From: an uncultured Opitutales bacterium | Lineage (GTDB): Bacteria; Verrucomicrobiota; Verrucomicrobiia; Opitutales; UBA9783 | DNA length: 6,085 nucleotides | Assembly (NCBI GenBank): GCA_934700265.1 | Contig: CAKUXH010000059.1 | Location: forward strand, 1-6,085 | Reading direction: 5' to 3' | Shown here: positions 4,969-6,085 of the stretch, piece by piece | Layout of the letters: the number at the start of each line of letters is the position of its first letter | Numbering within the stretch: the first letter of the stretch is position 1 | The notes under the pieces: generated by a model | Databases searched by the model: none | What the model was told of the DNA's origin: nothing | Seen by the model: the letters and a program-made list of their open reading frames with translations, nothing else | Position numbers and translations under genes: made by a program

Positions 4969-5820
4969 TTATTTTTCTAATCCATCATTTTTATCTAATG
5001 GTTTTATAATTGCATCAGCTGCAATATCTATGCTTCTCATACTTGTTTTACTATTTTCTTTTGTTTTTAATGCTTCTTTAAATTCTATTGTCTTTTTGTC
5101 AATTGTAGATTTTTCTTCATTTTCTTTTACTTCTTCTAATTTTTCTTTCTTGCTAAATACACTTATTACTTTTTCTTTTATTTTTCCTATAAATTTATTT
5201 ATTTTTTCTCCAATTTTCTTTATAAATCCTCTTACTTTTTCTATATTTGATACATTTTTTTCTTCTTCTTTGGCTTCTTCTGAACTAATTGATAAAGAAA
5301 AATTTTCTTCAACTCCAGCTTCTCTAAGTTTTTCAACTAAATATACATATCTAGAATTTTCTTGAGCTTCTCCTTCTATATTTCCATCATTTTTAAATTC
5401 TTTCATTCTTTTTGAACATTCTGATAATTGTCTCTTTAAATCATCTATATCCTCTACTTTTTCTTCTTTTTTTACATCTTCTTCATCAATTTCTTTATTT
5501 TCTGATAAATCATTTATTTTTTGTGTTAACTCTGCAAATCTAGAATTTTCTTGGGCTTCTCCTTCTATGTATCCCTCTTCTTTAAATATTTTTCTTCTTT
5601 CTGCACAATCTTTTAATTCTTTTTCTAATTCTGCTATTTTAACTTTTCTTTCAATTTCTCTTTTTTCTTCTTCTCTTAATTTTGATATTTCCTCTGTTAT
5701 TTCTGCAAATCTAGAAGCTTCTTTTGCTTCTCCTTCTGTATAACCTTCTTCTTTAAATACTTTTCTTCTTTTTGCACTTTCTTTTAATTGTTTCTCTAAT
5801 TCATTAATTTTATCTTCCAT
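4969..5820 (-). CDS. Gene A: 283-aa triple helical-hairpin repeat protein with cationic amphipathic segment, unknown function
   Basis: ATG at 5820 follows GAAAGGA by 10 nt; the ORF ends with TAA at 4969. Residues 4-48, 61-105 and 124-168 are three diverged copies of a hairpin repeat: (I/L)..LE..L with (C/S)(A/S).R, a Gly turn, EGEA.E.SR(F/Y), then L...I or a similar pair. The repeat Cys is present in copies 2 and 3 (Cys71, Cys135) and is Ser15 in copy 1. Residues 175-194 are an acidic linker. Residues 195-228 (KVRGFIKKIGEKINKFIGKI and onward) are strongly basic and amphipathic, and could lie on a membrane or bind an acidic partner. The C-terminus ends in SIDIAADAIIKPL. There is no signal peptide or transmembrane helix. 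It is the first gene after tuf and has its own promoter. The repeat is the same type as in gene C. I recognise no family. Confidence 0.9.
   Translation of the reverse strand: MEDKINELEKQLKESAKRRKVFKEEGYTEGEAKEASRFAEITEEISKLREEEKREIERKVKIAELEKELKDCAERRKIFKEEGYIEGEAQENSRFAELTQKINDLSENKEIDEEDVKKEEKVEDIDDLKRQLSECSKRMKEFKNDGNIEGEAQENSRYVYLVEKLREAGVEENFSLSISSEEAKEEEKNVSNIEKVRGFIKKIGEKINKFIGKIKEKVISVFSKKEKLEEVKENEEKSTIDKKTIEFKEALKTKENSKTSMRSIDIAADAIIKPLDKNDGLEK
5317..5811 (-). repeat. Three diverged helical-hairpin repeats in gene A, homologous to those of gene C
   Basis: Copies lie at about 5811-5677, 5640-5506 and 5451-5317. Conserved features are LE.(Q/E)L or LKRQL; the (C/S)(A/S)(K/E)R core; F(K)..G at the turn; EGEA; E(N/A)SR(F/Y) in the second helix. 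Copy 3 (LSECSKRM, NDGN, ENSRYVYLVEKL) is closest to the gene C units (RECAKRM, RDGN, ENSRYTYLVEEI). Unlike gene C, the copies have diverged strongly and their spacing is not constant (57 then about 63 residues), so this array looks older. Confidence 0.85.
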
Positions 5821-5830
5821 ATATCTAATA

Positions 5831-5837
5831 TCCTTTC
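5831..5837 (-). promoter_or_regulatory. Shine-Dalgarno site of gene A
   Basis: The minus strand reads GAAAGGA, 10 nt before the ATG at 5820. The spacing is slightly long but acceptable, and no other ATG competes. Confidence 0.75.
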
Positions 5838-5860
5838 AAAAAATAATACTTACATCTTTC

Positions 5861-5889
5861 ATTATACCTCATTTATGTCAATTTGCCAA
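5861..5889 (-). promoter_or_regulatory. Sigma-A-type promoter of gene A
   Basis: On the minus strand TTGGCA (5889-5884, 5/6 match) is followed by a 17-bp spacer and a perfect TATAAT (5866-5861). Transcription would start near 5854, leaving a leader of about 35 nt. A TTGACA also occurs in the spacer, but only 9 bp from the -10, so it is not the -35 for this box. This is the strongest promoter in the window and makes gene A independent of tuf. Confidence 0.8.
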
Positions 5890-5963
5890 ATTATGTAAAG
5901 TTTTTTGCCTTAATTTTCCATTAATAATTACAATGTGTATCATTAGTATTACTTATAAAAGAT

Positions 5964-6000
5964 AAAAAAACAAGAACTACTCTTAGTAATTCTTGTTTTT
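5964..6000 (-). terminator. Rho-independent terminator of tuf
   Basis: On the minus strand AAAAACAAGAATTACT (6000-5985) pairs with AGTAGTTCTTGTTTTT (5981-5966) as a 16-bp stem with one G-U wobble and a 3-nt loop (AAG), and runs into a stretch of T. It starts 15 bp after the tuf stop codon. It separates tuf from gene A. Confidence 0.92.
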
Positions 6001-6015
6001 GGTATTCAAATATTA

Positions 6016-6085
6016 TTATTCGATTATATCAGCAACAACACCTGAACCAACTGTTCTACCACCTTCACGAATAGCGAATCTTAAT
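6016..6085 (-). CDS. tuf: Elongation factor Tu, C-terminal 22 residues (5' part beyond window)
   Basis: The minus strand from the right edge reads LRFAIREGGRTVGSGVV then ADIIE and a TAA stop at 6016-6018. This is the end of EF-Tu domain III, the GTPase that brings aminoacyl-tRNA to the ribosome. The motif FAIREGGRTVG is nearly invariant in bacterial EF-Tu, so identification is secure despite the short stretch. The GSGVV and IIE ending fits Firmicutes. It is followed closely by its own strong terminator. The four codons here using CGT, GGT and GCT reflect the usual translation-optimised usage of tuf and contrast with the AGA/GAA/AAA-heavy genes downstream. Confidence 0.96.
   Translation of the reverse strand, partial: LRFAIREGGRTVGSGVVADIIE

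Noticed and set aside
4031..5365. Plus-strand hydrophobic frames resembling small membrane proteins
   Set aside because: The Leu/Ile/Phe richness comes from TTC/CTT/TTT runs complementary to Glu/Lys codons in genes A and B; there are no ribosome binding sites.
5910..5955. Fur-box-like operator upstream of gene A
   Set aside because: TAATGATA and ATTGTAATTATTAATG fragments are AT-rich and do not form the symmetric GATAATGATAATCATTATC pattern.

Overview
The window is very AT-rich (roughly a quarter G+C by eye). The minus strand carries purine-rich genes with good Shine-Dalgarno sites. The right edge holds the last 22 codons of tuf (EF-Tu), whose ending (LRFAIREGG..., GSGVV, ...IIE) is typical of Firmicutes. 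All six Trp codons in the longest gene are TGG and no in-frame TGA occurs in its 1066 codons, so the standard bacterial code fits and a Mycoplasma-type code does not. Together this suggests a low-GC Firmicute, probably an uncultured Clostridia- or Bacilli-like gut or host-associated lineage. The lineage is inference.

Layout, read leftward on the minus strand: (1) the tuf 3' end (6085-6016) and its rho-independent terminator (6000-5964). (2) A clear sigma-A-type promoter (TTGGCA, 17 bp, TATAAT; 5889-5861) drives gene A (5820-4969, 283 aa). Gene A has three ~45-residue helical-hairpin repeats, then a cationic amphipathic segment. (3) A 59-bp gap holds an 11-bp inverted repeat followed by a T run. 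(4) Gene B starts at 4909 with a good RBS but is split across frames. The first 92-codon ORF runs into a second frame at an A7 run that forms A_AAA_AAC. That frame continues to a TGA at 3597, and a further 61 codons of coding-like sequence lie in the original frame, ending at 3416. (5) About 200 bp of AT-rich non-coding DNA contains promoter-like boxes, a tandem 10-mer and helically spaced TTACA motifs. (6) Gene C (3198 to beyond position 1, at least 1066 aa) has an N-terminal coiled coil, four near-identical 61-aa repeats, an EF-hand-type loop, a second coiled coil and an unrecognised C-terminal region.

The main observation is that genes A and C share the same helical-hairpin repeat: (I/L)..LE..L..(C/S)A.R, then a Gly turn, then E..SR(F/Y)...L...I. 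Gene A has three copies and gene C four. Gene B, between them, has the same acidic, lysine-rich coiled-coil character plus its own tandem motif (LTQEQKDEL...EPGDPEY...ALENYG). I recognise no named family for A, B or C. The locus looks like a set of co-located, repeat-expanded coiled-coil proteins. A structural or scaffolding role is possible but is only inference. No signal peptides or convincing transmembrane helices are visible, so a cytoplasmic location is the default assumption. There are no tRNA, rRNA, CRISPR or insertion-sequence signatures, and the plus-strand open frames are pyrimidine-rich shadows.
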